Assembly (NCBI RefSeq): GCF_012489685.1
Contig: NC_080041.1
Span: forward strand, 98,629,205-98,693,204
Source: Lotus japonicus
Lineage: Eukaryota; Streptophyta; Magnoliopsida; Fabales; Fabaceae
Length of the DNA: 64,000 bases
Direction of reading: 5' to 3'
In this document: positions 9,624-22,201 of the stretch, piece by piece
Position numbering within the stretch: position 1 is the first letter of the stretch
Layout of the letters: each line of letters begins with the position of its first letter
Notes under the pieces: generated by a model
The model's database searches: none
The model's input: only the letters and a program-made list of their open reading frames with translations
Told to the model about the DNA's origin: nothing
Translations under genes and position numbers: made by a program

Positions 9624-12600
9624 ATGAAACTCTGTGACATTCCAAACCTCGAAGACGCCAATGAAGCTGGTGGACCGAACCGTAAACAGTGTACCCTGAT
9701 ATTAACAGAGGGGATTTCTGCGATGAGCCTTGTTGTAAGTCTTCAGTTTCAATTTACAATTCCCCTTTATTTTTCATATAAACTTCAATTTACAATAAAC
9801 TTCTTCAATTTACGATAGATGGCTGCGCTCTCTGACGCGCAACGGGACTATTTTGGTGTTTTTGCATTGAATGGCAAACCTCTAAATGCGATGAAGGCAA
9901 ACCTTGAGGAGTTAATTAAAAAGGTTAAAGCTCGAGGTATATTGAAAATTCTCGGATTTAAACCAGGGAAAGAGAGTATAGACGAGTCCATGGAGTCTTT
10001 TAGATATGGTCGGGTGATGTTTATGGCTGATCAGGTAAGTTGCCTAAAGATTGTATAGTTTTTAATCATGTTTTGATTTTGTTTTGTCTTAACGTACTGG
10101 TTACTACCTTGTTTTTTGTTCAGGACTATGATGGATCTCACATCAAGGGGTTATTGATAAACTTCTTTTATATACTCAGCCCATCACTGCTTAAAATTCC
10201 ACATTTTTTGTCTGAATTGATCACTCCCATAATAAGGGTAAGTTGTTAGAACCGGTACCAGATTACACCTAATCACACACACACAATCAATAAGAAAGCT
10301 CACTCCAGAATTCAGTGTGAATTCTGGAAGTTGAGAAGCATCGTTTATTGATAATTTTGGGAAAAATGGGAAATACAATTCTCTTGGAGAAGAACACTGA
10401 ATCCCACGATTCAGTTCCAACAACCTTCAACTTCCCAAAAGATGATATTCCTAACTAACTTCCTTCTATTTATAGAAGTACTAACAGAATAGCTATTATT
10501 TACAGAATAGTCCCTAAGAACTACTTATTACTGTTTAACCCCCTAGCCATTATAATTCTGGCTAATTACATATTAAACCCCAAAAGCTACTAACAGACCT
10601 ACTCTTTCTGTCTTCTGACATAAACAGAAGTAATAGGTTTCCCCTTGATTCTATCATAAGTAAGTATGAGAAATTATCTTTTGTTGATAAAGATACTTAT
10701 CATTTATTATACTTATCATTTTTACGCTTTGGAAATCACACAGGCTTTTCATTGCAATGGGATTCAAAAATTATCATTTTATTCATATCCCGAATATGAA
10801 AAATGGTGGAAGAACTGGGGGAATTCTGATTGGAGAATCAAGTACTATAAGGTGGTGTTTTTAACTTGTAGAACCACATGTTTTTTTTTCTTCTTCTAGT
10901 TTTTCCTTATTTGGCTTCTGGTGTTTTTCTATAGGGGCTGGGTAGCTTTACTCATGAGGAAGGGAAAGAATTCTTTCAAAATGTTGAAATTCAGAGAAAA
11001 TACTTTGTTTGGAGCAGCGATGAGGATGGAGATGCCATTAATATTGCATTCTCGAAGTCAAAGACTAGAGAAAGGAGGGAATTGATGCTTAAATTTAAGG
11101 TGGTAGACACATTTTTATTTATACACATGTTAGTTGTAGAGAAGCTAATAAAAAGTCGTTTCTCTTTTCTTGCAGTCTAGCGATTATCGCGATTATACAG
11201 ATCTTAGTATCTGCTACAAGGATTTTCTACAGAAAGAATTTATATTGTACTCGATGGCGAGTGTACGGAGGTGCATTCCTTCGTTGATAGATGGTCAGAA
11301 GCCCTCCCAAAGGAAGATCCTTTACGGTGCATTCAAGAGGGAGTTGTTCACTGAAATAAGAGTGGACAATCTTATTGGTTATGTAGCTGAGCATTCTGCT
11401 TACCACCATAGTGAATCCAGTTTGGCTACCACCCTTATAAGAATGGCTCAAGATTATGTTGGCAGCATGAATATAAATCTCCTGATGGCAAACGGTCAAT
11501 TTGGTACTCGTAACCAGGTGAGATGAAACTGCTTATGAACTTTGTTTCAATTTTCTCCATGCTTTTGTAGTACTTACTCAATAACTTGCTCTTCCAGTGT
11601 GGCTCAGACCATGCATCTCCAAGATACATATACACTGAGCTTAACCCTATTACTCGTTTCCTCTTCCCTGAGATTGACAATAAACTTCTCAAATACTTGA
11701 ATGAGGATGGAATCTCAGTTGAACCTGAGTGGTATTTTCTTTTTTCTCTTTTGTTTTCAAAGGCTGTTTGTTCTTAGTATCTACTAAGAAACACAATATA
11801 CTAATACAAATTCCATTTGGCACATAGGTACCTTCCTATCATACCTTTAGTGCTTGTCAATGGTGTTAGCGGAATTGCGACAGGCTGGAGTTGTTCCATC
11901 CCCTGCTACAACCCCAAGGATATCATTGCAAACATCAAGCGTTTCTTAAATGATGACGAGTTGCAACCAATGGTTCCCTGGTACAAAGGATTTAAGGGAA
12001 CCATTGATAAAAGTAAAGAGGGGGGGTATGTAGTGAGTGGTAAAGTTGGAGTAATTGATGATCAAAGTTTTAGAATAACAGAGCTGCCCATCGGCACCTG
12101 GACTCAAGATTATGAGAAGTTCCTTAAGGATCATCGTCTCATTGAGGTAACTGACCTAAACATTTCTTTACCATATATATATATACAAATTTACTTGGTT
12201 TATGTTAAGTTGGGTAGTTTTTCATTCCAATAATTTTCTTCATGCAGGCTTTCTGGCAGAATGGAGATAATAACATGGTTGATATAAAAGTCAAACTGAA
12301 GCTGCAAAGAAAGATGACGGAAAAGGAGCTTCTCGTTGAGTTCAAGTTGATTTCCAAAATCCCCAGAAGCGGAATGCATCTTTTTAATAGGAATGCGAGA
12401 ATTCAGAAATATGATAGTCCTGAGCAAAGTATAACCTTTGTATGCTGAGTTGTTTGAATAGTAATAGTAACATATCAATGTTTTTAATTAATATTCAATG
12501 TTTTCTTTCTTATGCAGTTCTTCAAGAATTCTGTAAATATAGGCTTGAGTGCTATGATATGAGAACAGTGAGTTATACAATGAGAATATGATGTCTTTAT

Positions 12601-13148
12601 CTTCTCTTTTTATATTGGCAATGGGGAATATACTTAATCTTCTCTGAACCTATTAGTAAGAACTGAAATGCAATTTGGTTATGCTTTTGCAGGCGCCTAA
12701 TGTTCGACAACTTAAAGACCAAGTTAGATTCATTTCAGAAGTTGTATCTAACAAGATTGTGCTGAGCAAAAACATGAGCAAAGCTGAATTGGTGTTGAAA
12801 CTGAAGGGTAATGGTTTCAAACCTTTGTCACAGAAAGGGGAAAATGTTGGAGGCGCCAAAAACTATGAACATCTTTTGCCCATGTGCACTTTGGCCTTTG
12901 AAAGTCTTAAGAAGCTGCAAGCTGAAAAGGAGAAGGAGTTGGATAATTTAATGAGAGCAGATCTGTGGGCTTATCAAAAAAAAAAATCTATGGATCTGTG
13001 GTTGGAGGACCTATTAGAGCTTGAGAAAAAACTAAATGTAGGGGAAGGTATGTCCAGAAATCTACATTTTCCGGAGCAACTACTTGACTACTCTCATATT
13101 GAAGAGTATAAGTTGTGCACTAAATTGAAAGTAACATTGAGAAGGTAA
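9624..13148 (+). CDS. Topoisomerase II-like protein lacking the ATPase half (731 aa predicted)
   Basis: Predicted exons: 9624-9734, 9819-10034, 10124-10237, 10744-10851, 10935-11099, 11176-11517, 11598-11731, 11828-12146, 12248-12428, 12518-12567, 12693-13148. All junctions are GT-AG and keep frame, giving 732 codons with stop. The protein opens inside the TOPRIM domain (LEDANEAGG, CTLILTEG at residues 23-30). It keeps the metal motif DQDYDG (108-113), the core LIDGQKPSQRKIL, AEHSAYHHSESSLATT and the cleavage tyrosine in SPRYIYT (about residue 362). It ends in the coiled region before where a C-terminal tail would start. Plant TOP2 is about twice as long; the N-terminal GHKL ATPase and transducer are absent, and only a C/T-rich leader precedes the ATG. 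The usual EGDSA of TOPRIM reads EGISA. It could be an expressed truncated paralogue or a well-preserved pseudogene. Confidence 0.8.
10244..10656. mobile_element. Solo LTR in TOP2-like intron 3 (413 bp)
   Basis: The sequence starts TGTTAGAACC and ends GATTCTATCA, and is flanked by the 5-bp direct repeat TAAGT (10239-10243 and 10657-10661). That is the signature of an LTR retrotransposon reduced to one LTR. It lies within six bases of the intron's 5' splice site, and the duplicated TAAGT is part of the donor GGTAAGT. Confidence 0.78.
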
Positions 13149-13597
13149 ATTGGGCTTCTGTTTTTTTTTGTTGGGGTAATATTGCTAACTTTATTCCATT
13201 TGCCACTTGTTGCTCATCTAGTTCCAGGTTTAATGGAATGGACGATGAAAGTATGGTGGATTTTTTTTTATGAAATTGCATGGGAAGCATGGTTTAATGT
13301 TGAAATCCAGTTTTAAACCTTCTCATAGTTCTGGTTGTTGTTTCTATAAATTCATTTTGTTTAAGTCTTCACACTGAAGATGATATCTCTCCAGTGGTGC
13401 TCAATCCCTGTATCTTCTAGCTTGATCTTCAATTTTCAACCCTATTTTGATCTCATCCATGACAGTCCACCCACTACGCACTTTTCTTTTTCTTCTAGTT
13501 GCTTGATTCATGACTTCTGTCAATAATCTTTTCATATATTATTAGATTTGCAATCTGTTAGTTTAGCCTTTTATATATTTTTTACCTGCGCTTCCAG
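13149..13597 (+). other. Spacer between TOP2-like and BTAF1-like loci
   Basis: About 450 bp of T-rich sequence that could be TOP2-like 3' UTR plus the intron upstream of the first BTAF1-like exon. Nothing else recognised. Confidence 0.4.
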
Positions 13598-16500
13598 CTA
13601 TCAGCAGCAAGGTATAAATTGGTTAGCTTTTCTAAAGCGTTCCAAGCTTCATGGAATTTTATGTGATGATATGGGGCTTGGTAAGACACTTCAAGCATCA
13701 GCCATTGTAGCCTCTGATATAGCAGAACATCAAGGGAATGGTGATCTTCTGCCATCTTTAATAATTTGCCCATCAACACTTGTTAGGCACTGGGCCTTTG
13801 AGATAGAGAAGTATATTGAGGATCCAGTGATATCTAGTCTTCAGTATGTTGGTTCGGCACGGATGCTTCTTCGAGCTAATTTGTGCGAACATAATGTCAT
13901 TATAACATCATATGATGTTGTCCGTCAAGATATTCAATATTTGGGAAAGCTGTTATGGAATTACTGTATTTTAGATGAAGGGCATATAATCCAAAATGCT
14001 AAGTCTAAGGTTACACTTGCTGTAAAGCAATTGAAAGCCCAACACCGCTTAATATTGAGTGGGACACCAATACAGGTCGGTAACGAGTTTATTTTCTCGT
14101 TAAAGGTAAAACCTATGCCACTAATCTGATAAGCACTAATCTGATAAACGTGTTACCTTTTCCTGCAGAATAACATAATGGATTTGTGGTCTCTTTTTGA
14201 TTTTCTGATGCCTGGTTTCCTTGGAGCAGAAAGACAGGTACGTTTTTGCGCTCATCATTTTAATGGACGATGTTGCAAAAATTGTTGGTTTTCATTTTAT
14301 CATCCATTTTTATTGTTGTCTCACCTGGCATTCATTTAATTTGGATTTAACAGTTCCAAGGTACATATGGAAAACCACTTTTAGCTGCTAGAGATCCAAA
14401 GCGCTCTGCTAAGGATGCTGAAGCAGGAGCACTTGCTATGAAGGCATTGCATAAGCAGGTGATTTTCTCTTGTTATTTGTAAAAACCTGCTTTTCTCTTC
14501 AGATAAGTTCACATACTGCTTGTGTCATAATAGTCTGTTGTATTAGGCTATGAGCTATTTTGTTGGCTTAGTTGTTGTTGCTTCTGTGACTGTAGATTCT
14601 GTTAGTTAGCTTTACATTCAGTTATGATATAGCTCTGTCTAGATATGGGTATTGGAAATGGAGAAGTAGAAGAGAATTGAGAAATGCAAAAACTTCTTAT
14701 TACTCTGACTTTGGTGAATGTACAAATTCATAGTTTATATCACTCAGTAGAAACTTATCCTCTAAGCTAACTAATCTATCTAACATGACAGCTATTACTA
14801 ATTCTGTTAGAGACTTTTAACAGATTACACAGTAACTAACTATTGATTAATTGAATAAACAGCTCAGCTGTATACTCTAACAATGAGCATCCTGTAATCA
14901 CTGTGTCAGAATGAATGATATTTAAATTTCATTTTTGTTCATAATATATTCAGTTCTTTAGAATTCTATCATTATTGCACATTTGCACTGCAAAATTGTG
15001 TTTTGTCTTCTAACTAGATGCCTCTATCCTCTAGGTTGTGCCTTTCCTCCTTCGAAGGACAAAGGATGAAGTCTTGTCTGATTTGCCGGACAGAATAATT
15101 CATGACATATACTGTAATTTGGGCGATGTACAACGTAAACTTTATGAACAGTTTTCTGATTCTCGTGCAAAGCAAGAAATGTCGTCTGTTGTAACGACAA
15201 ACGAACCTGCTGCAGCAGAAGGAAGTAGCCATACTACTAAAGCGGCTTCACATGTTTTCCAGGCAATATGATTTTTTTTAATAATCAGCTAGTTATTGTT
15301 TCATCAGTTTGTTTTTTGACGTCCAATCCATTCCATGCATCAGGCACTCCAATACTTGCTAAAACTTTGCAGTCATCCGTTGCTTGTTGTTGATGGGAAG
15401 ATTCTAGATTCAATTCCTGGCTTATTCCCAAAACTGTTTCCTGCTGGCTCTGATGCCAATTTAGAACTTGGGAATCTCCGTCACTCTCCAAAATTAGATG
15501 CTCTTTTTGAAATTCTTAAAAAGTCTGGAATTGGAGTTGATGCTTTTTGGGGCTAATTTATTTCTGTAGATTAATAAATGGTTTACTGAATTTGTCATTT
15601 AACAATAGCTTGTTTTGCAGGCTTTTCTAGATATAATTGAAAAATGTTTGTTTCAGACGCACATGAAGAAGTAGGTTCCTGGAACTATCATCCAGATAAT
15701 CATACTAGATTGGTTGTTTAGTTCACATGCTTGCGTTTAAAGCTTTTAGATAAATTATAAAACCTTTGTTAATGAACAGATGTTGCATGCTTTTTCATGG
15801 AATTATGTTGCTCTAAATCAATTGATTTTGATTCCAATTGATAATGACAATTCTCATTTTTGTTATTTCATTAGTGTCAAATATTTGAGGCTGGATGGAT
15901 CAAATGAGCCAGAAACGCATTTTAAAATCGTCCAAGATTTCAATTCAGACCCTAACATTAATGTCTTGCTGCTTACAACACATGGTAACAACTTTTTTAC
16001 CTTGTGCCAATGTATTTTTCTAGTAATTGTAGCTTAAGTTTTTAAATTATATAAAATTCTTTATCTGCAGTCGGGGGACTTGGTCTGAACCTGACATCTG
16101 CAGACACCCTTGTTTTTGTGGAGCATGACCGGAATCCTATGCGTGATCATCAGGTGATTATGGTCCATTAATTGCTTTCTCTGGATTCTATTTCAGTTCT
16201 AACCGCTATGATTTTTGGATCTGGGAACTGGGATACAAAATTAATTGCTGTATTTGGTTTTTTTCAACAAGCGTCTAATCAGGGTTGTTTCCAGCCTTGT
16301 ATATGGTGCCTTCCTGGACTATTGCCATCTCTAATGCTTAAAACATGGAGATTTCTCCTCTTGCATTCAAGGGGAAGAAATGTTCAATATTTGTTTTTGT
16401 AATTGACAGTTTCTTATATCAATAATAACCTGCAGGCTATGGATAAAGCACACAGGCTTGGCCAGGAAAAAGAAGTTAATGTACACCGTCTAATAATGCG

Positions 16501-17323
16501 TGAGACTTTGGAAGAGCAGGTTATGAGCAAAGAAAGATTTGAGGTGTCAGTGACTAATGCTGCCAATAACCTAAGGTATGAATACAGATCAGTGGCTTGA
16601 TTTATTTGCATCAGCAGAAATCCCCAAGAAGGTATGAATACATGTTGTCTGGTATTCTCTAAATGCAGAAATGCAGAATGTTATTACTTTACTATGACGG
16701 CAAATGGTTTTGAGAATGGCGAATTAGCATCATTAACCTGTGTTGTATATGCTATAATCTATATGTATGTCTGTCCTGGCAATCTTAGATTCCAAAAGGA
16801 TTATTGTGTGCCACCAACAAAGTGTTGGTTTGAGTGGAAGGGGCTCAGGTTTCATATGGTTCTGAGTTTGATCCAGATCCTTGTTTATGAAACAACACTA
16901 TTAGGAGCGGTCCCCACTTTGGTGTGTGACAGTACCCTAAGAGATTAGTCTCTCACCATCGTGTGGGTGGATATACTCTAGAAAAAAAACTTGGGCTTAA
17001 GTTTTTAGAATTTGTATGCCCTCACATAGGAAATATGTTCAGTACAAGCTTGATTCTTTTGTTATTTCAGTGAATATTAAGCACCATGGTTTATTTTTAG
17101 TTTCTAATGCTTTGGGCATGATCAATTGTGTAGGCTTCTGTGTTCAGTTGACCACTCTGATGGAGTCACTGAATTAGTAGGAAGTGGGGGATTGGTGGAT
17201 CTATGGGACCAATCACATTATGCAGATGAATCCAATGTGGATCAATTCTTGGCAAAGCTTAATGCTCTACACATTTCACTCAAGAGAAAAACTCCAAATT
17301 TTGACACTGTAAGTTGTAACATC
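13598..17323 (+). pseudogene. BTAF1/MOT1-type SNF2 ATPase domain, decayed copy with introns
   Basis: Exon-like blocks at 13598-14075, 14169-14237, 14354-14458, 15035-15262, 15344-15555, 15621-15670, 15875-15984, 16071-16153, 16436-16630 and 17134-17323 encode the C-terminal Snf2 ATPase of BTAF1/Mot1, which removes TBP from DNA. Motif I is DDMGLGKT, II DEGH, III SGTPIQ, V GGLGLNLTSADT, VI DKAHRLGQEKEVNVH. The N-terminal HEAT repeats are missing. Breaks: the block before AFLDIIE, where motif IV (LIFAQHK-type) should be, is lost and a stop lies at 15553-15555; a frameshift near 16570 throws the tail out of frame; one intron would need a GC donor at 15263. Introns are kept, so this is a DNA-level duplication, not a retrocopy. 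It lies about 450 bp behind the TOP2-like stop. Confidence 0.85.
14530..14885. repeat. Possible decayed LTR in a BTAF1-like intron
   Basis: The intron 14459-15034 is expanded by sequence with TGTTAGTTAGC near its left side and ATACTCTAACA near its right side, the TGTTAG/CTAACA ends typical of copia LTRs. A 5-bp duplication was not found, so this is tentative. Confidence 0.3.
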
Positions 17324-19380
17324 TAATTTTTTTGTCCTCCACGCCCTTCACTCGTTTTTTGTGCGTTTTAATAGCCATGTCAAAATCACTGGAATAGTTG
17401 TTTGGATTGAAAGACCCTTGAATTAAAATTCCACATTTAGCCTTATATGTAAACTTATTTACTTATCAGTTATCACACTTGTCTCATATGCGCACCGTTC
17501 CCGCACACAAATAATTACTACTTTGGAATAAAACAAATAATTTTATATTACAAATCACTAATTATTGGTTTTATTCTATTTAATTGAATTTTCAAATTAA
17601 GTAATCATTATTATCATTGGTATGACGATTTACTTAGAGAAACCAAATCCTCAATCCCAATGAAAACATTGATGATACGTAAACCATAAAGATGTCTGGA
17701 CATCAACTTTTGTGGCGGTTTTAGACAGCCACAAAGTTGAAAATATGAAGAAAAGAATGCCCTTTGTAACGGTTTGTAGGTATTTGGGGTGTTTGTCACC
17801 GTAGAGTGGTCCACCCATATTTTTGCAGCGAAAATCAGTGTCGGCAATGGTACACGAATGAATTATTATTCTTGAATTGAAAATAATGATGATGACGTAA
17901 CTGGTGATGCGAATGATCTGACCGTCCATGAAACAGAATCGGCTAAGGATGACCATGTGAGTTTTTTCACATCAATTTTAGTCCCTTGAAAATATTTTGA
18001 TCAATTTTAGTCTCTGTTCTTCCACCTTTATCTTCTTCCTCTTCCACCTTTTTCATCTTCTTTCATAACTCAAATCCTTCAACCGAGAAATTCAAAACCA
18101 AAAAAATTATATGTTCATAATCGAGAATGAAATTAAAAAAATTCTAAAACAAAATGAAATTACCAATATAAAATTAAAAAATTCCTTAAATTTGCGATTC
18201 AAATGCATAAAAGAAGATGTAATTTATTTAAGTTTCTGGCTTTACAATTGCCTTTCTGATAGTCATGGTTTCATGTTTAGTGCTGGTAAATTTAGGGTTT
18301 CAATGAATGGTAGAGGTAGTTGCTTTCTTTAGGTTTTTGCCCCTGCAAATGATTATTAGCCCTGATCAAGAAGTGAGTATGCAATTATATATGTTGGTTT
18401 ATAATATTGATGTCACCCTTTAAGGCCTTATGTATGCTTCCCTGACATCGTGAAATAAACTACAATTATGTATTTTTCCTGATCAATTTGACATGCTTCA
18501 TAAGCTAAGCTGACTTATTTTGCTTTAAATAGGAGAAACTCTACAAAGCCTTCCTAAAACTAAGCTTCTGGATTTGTTCCATAATGCATTCTTTTAATCT
18601 TGCAGTGATTGTTATCAGAAGTTGGTGTCATTTCTCTTGTACTGGTTTCGCATTTCTATACCCAAACGTGTAAGTACCTTCATCTCAAAGCATTGTGAAC
18701 TTCAACAGATTCTGACTCTAGTAAAATTGTTTGTTGGTCTGTCTTTCTGTAGCTCACTGGTCCTCTTTGGCAATGAGATGATAATTAGTGATGTTTTTAT
18801 TTGGTGATATTTTTTACACTTCATTTGTTAAACTTAAAGTCAGCAAAGTTGACCTTTTTATTGTTTGTGTATTTGTTACATGAAGCTTCTTCCACCGGAT
18901 GCATCAGCCAGAGAAGATTGCTGGTATGGATACGCATGTGTCCACATTGCCATCTAAATAATACCAAATGCTTAAAAATAAAACTATTGATCATGTCTTT
19001 CTAACTATACCACTGCATATATAGTGATAAAACATCCACTTGATTTATGATACTAAGGTTTAATCCTCAAGAAATATGATTTGATTCTCAGTGGGAATAT
19101 TTGGCCCTATCTTGTTCTTTTTTTTATTTTCGTTTGTAAACGATCATGTCAACTCAACATATTTGATTATTTGGAGTTCAAGTTCAACCCTTTTCTAGAA
19201 AAAGGGCACGACATTGTTTCTCTGCCATTTGAATTTGCACGAATTGAGATCTAGGGTTCCTTTATTTGGGGATTTTGCCACTGTTGCAGTAATTTGTGGT
19301 CTGTGATCTAATTAATTGGCTGAATGTAGGATTTAAATGTGCATTATGCAACAAATTCTATTCTAGGTTTGAATTCTGCT
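17324..19380. other. Intergenic, nothing recognised apart from a GGCGGTTT motif
   Basis: About 2 kb of AT-rich sequence. At 17700-17735 TTTTGTGGCGGTTTTAGAC followed by AGCCACAAAG is a small palindrome related to motifs at 49650-49790 and 50320-50370. Short open frames look random. Confidence 0.45.
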
Positions 19381-19512
19381 TGAACTACATTGATTTTCTG
19401 CATGGTGCACTTCAAGAAGAAGTTTATATGGTACAGCCACCAGGTTTTCAGAAAGAAGATAGGCAGCTGGTTTGCAAGCTTAATAAAGCTTTGTATGGTC
19501 AGAAATGGGTTT
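19381..19512 (+). pseudogene. Copia reverse transcriptase fragment
   Basis: In frame: [18 protein letters not shown] then [13 protein letters not shown]. This is the RT segment of Ty1/copia elements (AFLNG..EEVYM.QPPGF...LKKALYGLKQAPR). It stops abruptly at ALYGQK; no further RT follows, so only about 40 codons survive. Confidence 0.75.
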
Positions 19513-19917
19513 AAACCTAGCTGTTTTGGTGTTGACATTGAATCAATATCTCTTATTTGAGTGATTTCGGAGCTCAATACAATCCAGTGTTCACACTAAT
19601 TAATACATAAAGGAAAAAAATTCAAGAGGCTTTGGTTATCATCTAGAAGGGCCAGAAACATTGGGCCCCAATAAATAATCCTCATCCTTGTGATTGGTCA
19701 GACGAAGGCCGTTTCAGTCTTTGAAATATATCAAGAAGGGACTCAGACTCAGACGAGGAAACACCAGAGCTCTTATATTCCTGTGTTTGCCGCATGGGTA
19801 AAATACAACAAAAATACCAAGCAATAGTAAGATACAATTTGAGCCACTAAGACCCTTCTCCTCCTCCTCCTTCAAACTCGACTTAGGAAAACTGCCCTTT
19901 CTACAAAGGAAGGGACA
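19513..19917. other. Sequence between copia remnants
   Basis: No coding match recognised. Probably non-coding debris of the same or other retroelements. Confidence 0.35.
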
Positions 19918-20228
19918 GTAAAACTTGCTGACAATTTCCATATTGAGCATGTTCTTTATGTCCCTCAATTTGATTGCAATTTGATTTATTTATCTCAACT
20001 GATAGATGAGTCTAACTATGATGTCCTTTTCTCTAAAAAATTGTGTGCCATACATGACCAAACCTCGAAGATGCTGATTGGAGCGGGTGAACGAAGGGAT
20101 GAACTTTTTTTCTTTCAAGCAATTCCTCAGAAGAAGGTATGCAGTGTTGAAGGAATGCAAAAAAAGAACATGACTTGTTTCACTTCAGCACCAAATACCT
20201 ACAGTACAAAAATGGAACATCTTGCCTA
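19918..20228 (+). pseudogene. Copia protease/GAG-pre-integrase fragment
   Basis: The frame reads IEHVLYVPQFDCNLIYLSQL followed by DVLFSKKLCAIHDQTSKMLI and a GAGERRDELFFFQ tail. This matches the region between protease and zinc-finger integrase in copia polyproteins (VLYVP...NLLSISQL...C.IQD...IG.G). It lies downstream of the RT fragment although it belongs upstream in an element, so the two remnants come from a rearranged or separate copy. Confidence 0.68.
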
Positions 20229-21351
20229 ATTCTACCAAATTCTACCAGCAGCTTTATGATTCATTATTGCTCACACAATATATGTGAGTTTGCTTTTGTT
20301 GATTTCCCCTATATTGTTTAATTAACCAAGCTAAGATTCATATGGGGTGTTTCTCACGCATGCTAACAGTTTAAACAATGCGTATTTTTAGAGCAAAACT
20401 CTCTTATTGCTTAGTCGCTAAGAAACAAAACAACTAATAACACTATCAAAACCCGAAAAGAAGCTTTCGAAGCTCTAGAGTTTGACATTTAGGCACGAAT
20501 GGACAATAAGACATGTTTTCGCTAAAATGCGCATAACTGGAGCTACAGAACTCGGAATGACACGAAACCAAAGCTAAAATTTCGACAATCGAAAGAGCTA
20601 CGCTATAGCTCAGGTCATAGAGGCCCAAAAATTATTTTTGGAAGTGTGTACCATATGTCTGGATGAACCTGCCTAGCCAAATTGATCAGCATCATATACA
20701 CCTATAATCTTATCAACCCAAAACTATCCACCATCCAAACTGTCAAACATCAGTTAGAGCATGTTTGGTTTACTAGTAATTAGAAAGCATAAAAACGGGA
20801 AACTACTACGCATCCCAATGCACTTTTTTGTTGAATTACTTCAACAAAGATGACAACTAGTTTATTTTCTTATTCTAAGTCTGGTAATTGAATGTAAACT
20901 ATTCATGTTCCCTTGTACAGAAGAAAGGCCACAATCATGGTGCAACGGCCGAGACGTATTTTCTCAATTCTAAGCAAATGAATTAGGATGATTTGGCCAT
21001 CATTTTTCACTATGCAAAAATGCTCTCAAAGGTACATGTGTAACAAATTATAGCTTCAGTCGGCCATAGTTTTATGTTTTTGTGTAGTTATTGTTTCAGT
21101 GGCTTCCCATGACTAAGTCTTAATGCAGGATAGAATAAAAATATTCTATTATCTTTTCACCTCATCCCAAAACCCAATTTTTTTTTTCAATATTCATATT
21201 TTTTATAATTTAAAATATATTAATTTATATATAAAAATGTCAAGAGCCAAATAAATAAGATTGTACTTTTATGAATCAAAATAGTACAATGGACCAAAAA
21301 GTGACATAAATATAATAGTAGGGTAGCTATTAGAGTATTATATGTAATAAT
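20229..21351. other. Intergenic with a short dispersed repeat
   Basis: The block at about 20405-20465 (CGCTAAGAAACAAAACAACT, then AATAACACTATCAAAACCCG) recurs almost unchanged at about 47600-47645. Nothing else recognised. Confidence 0.6.
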
Positions 21352-21492
21352 ATTAGGCACATCTCCCCTCTTCTCCATGTCCCTAAAGAACCTCTCAGCT
21401 TCTGCAAGGTTTCCTTCTTTACAACATATCTCAATAAATATAGTGAAAGACACAACATTTGGAGCCAAACCCTTCTCTATCATTGTATTCAA
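21352..21492 (-). pseudogene. Pentatricopeptide repeat (PPR) gene fragment
   Basis: About 55 codons with one and a half P-type PPR motifs: GLAPNVVSFTIFIEICCKEG, then AEAERFFRDMEKRGDVPN and ITYNTLIA. PPR proteins are organellar RNA-binding factors, usually hundreds of residues long; this piece is open only over these repeats and runs into AT-rich sequence on the left and unrelated sequence on the right. Confidence 0.75.
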
Positions 21493-22201
21493 TGTCCTCC
21501 ACGGGATTGTCCCGCCTGTCGAGGCGTTAAAGTGGCGATGAGGTGGGTTTGTCCCACGGGATGCATTTAATGTCTTTTATGATTTTAAATAAGGAAGTTA
21601 ATATAATTAAATGGTTTATATAAGGAATTGAAGGAAATAAAAGTGATGGTTTAGTCTTTTTCTGGGGTTCTCCACTTCTTTTCCTCAAAAGGATATGATG
21701 AACTGATGATCATTTGATGAAAAATGTTCTAAGAAAGTTGCAAAGCTTGATGAAGGTTGGGTTTTGGCAATGGATAGTTTTGAAAAGAAATATGCAAGCT
21801 TTATATTCAGAAGCATCACTTTTTTCTGGCATTATCATATAATGATATAAATGATTAGCATATAAAAAGAGTTCACTTTCTTATTGTTGATCTCTTGTTT
21901 GTTCATGCTGTATCTGGATAGTGTTTTCAAAATGACTTGCAATTATTAGGAATTTATGATGTTTTGAGCTTCAGAGACACTGATGAACTTTTAGCTTTGT
22001 TTTGCTTTTTTCTCTTTTCCCAGAGAGGCTAGTAACATGATTGTTAAAACTTACAACTAAATTACCATCTGCGCTTGCCCAAATCTGGTGCTATAAAGCT
22101 CCCTCTATGCGCGAGGTCCAGCTGTTGGACCCAGTTTGTGGATCTAATGGAGGCAGTCTTACATTGCATTTTCGCAAGAGACTGATTCCATGGCTTCTAC
22201 C
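21493..22201. other. Intergenic, nothing recognised
   Basis: Mixed AT-rich sequence up to the 8-bp duplication CTTCTACC at 22194-22201. No gene or repeat structure identified. Confidence 0.4.

Noticed and set aside
14530..14885. Certain solo LTR
   Set aside because: TGTTAG/CTAACA ends are present but no 5-bp duplication was found, so only a tentative repeat is listed.
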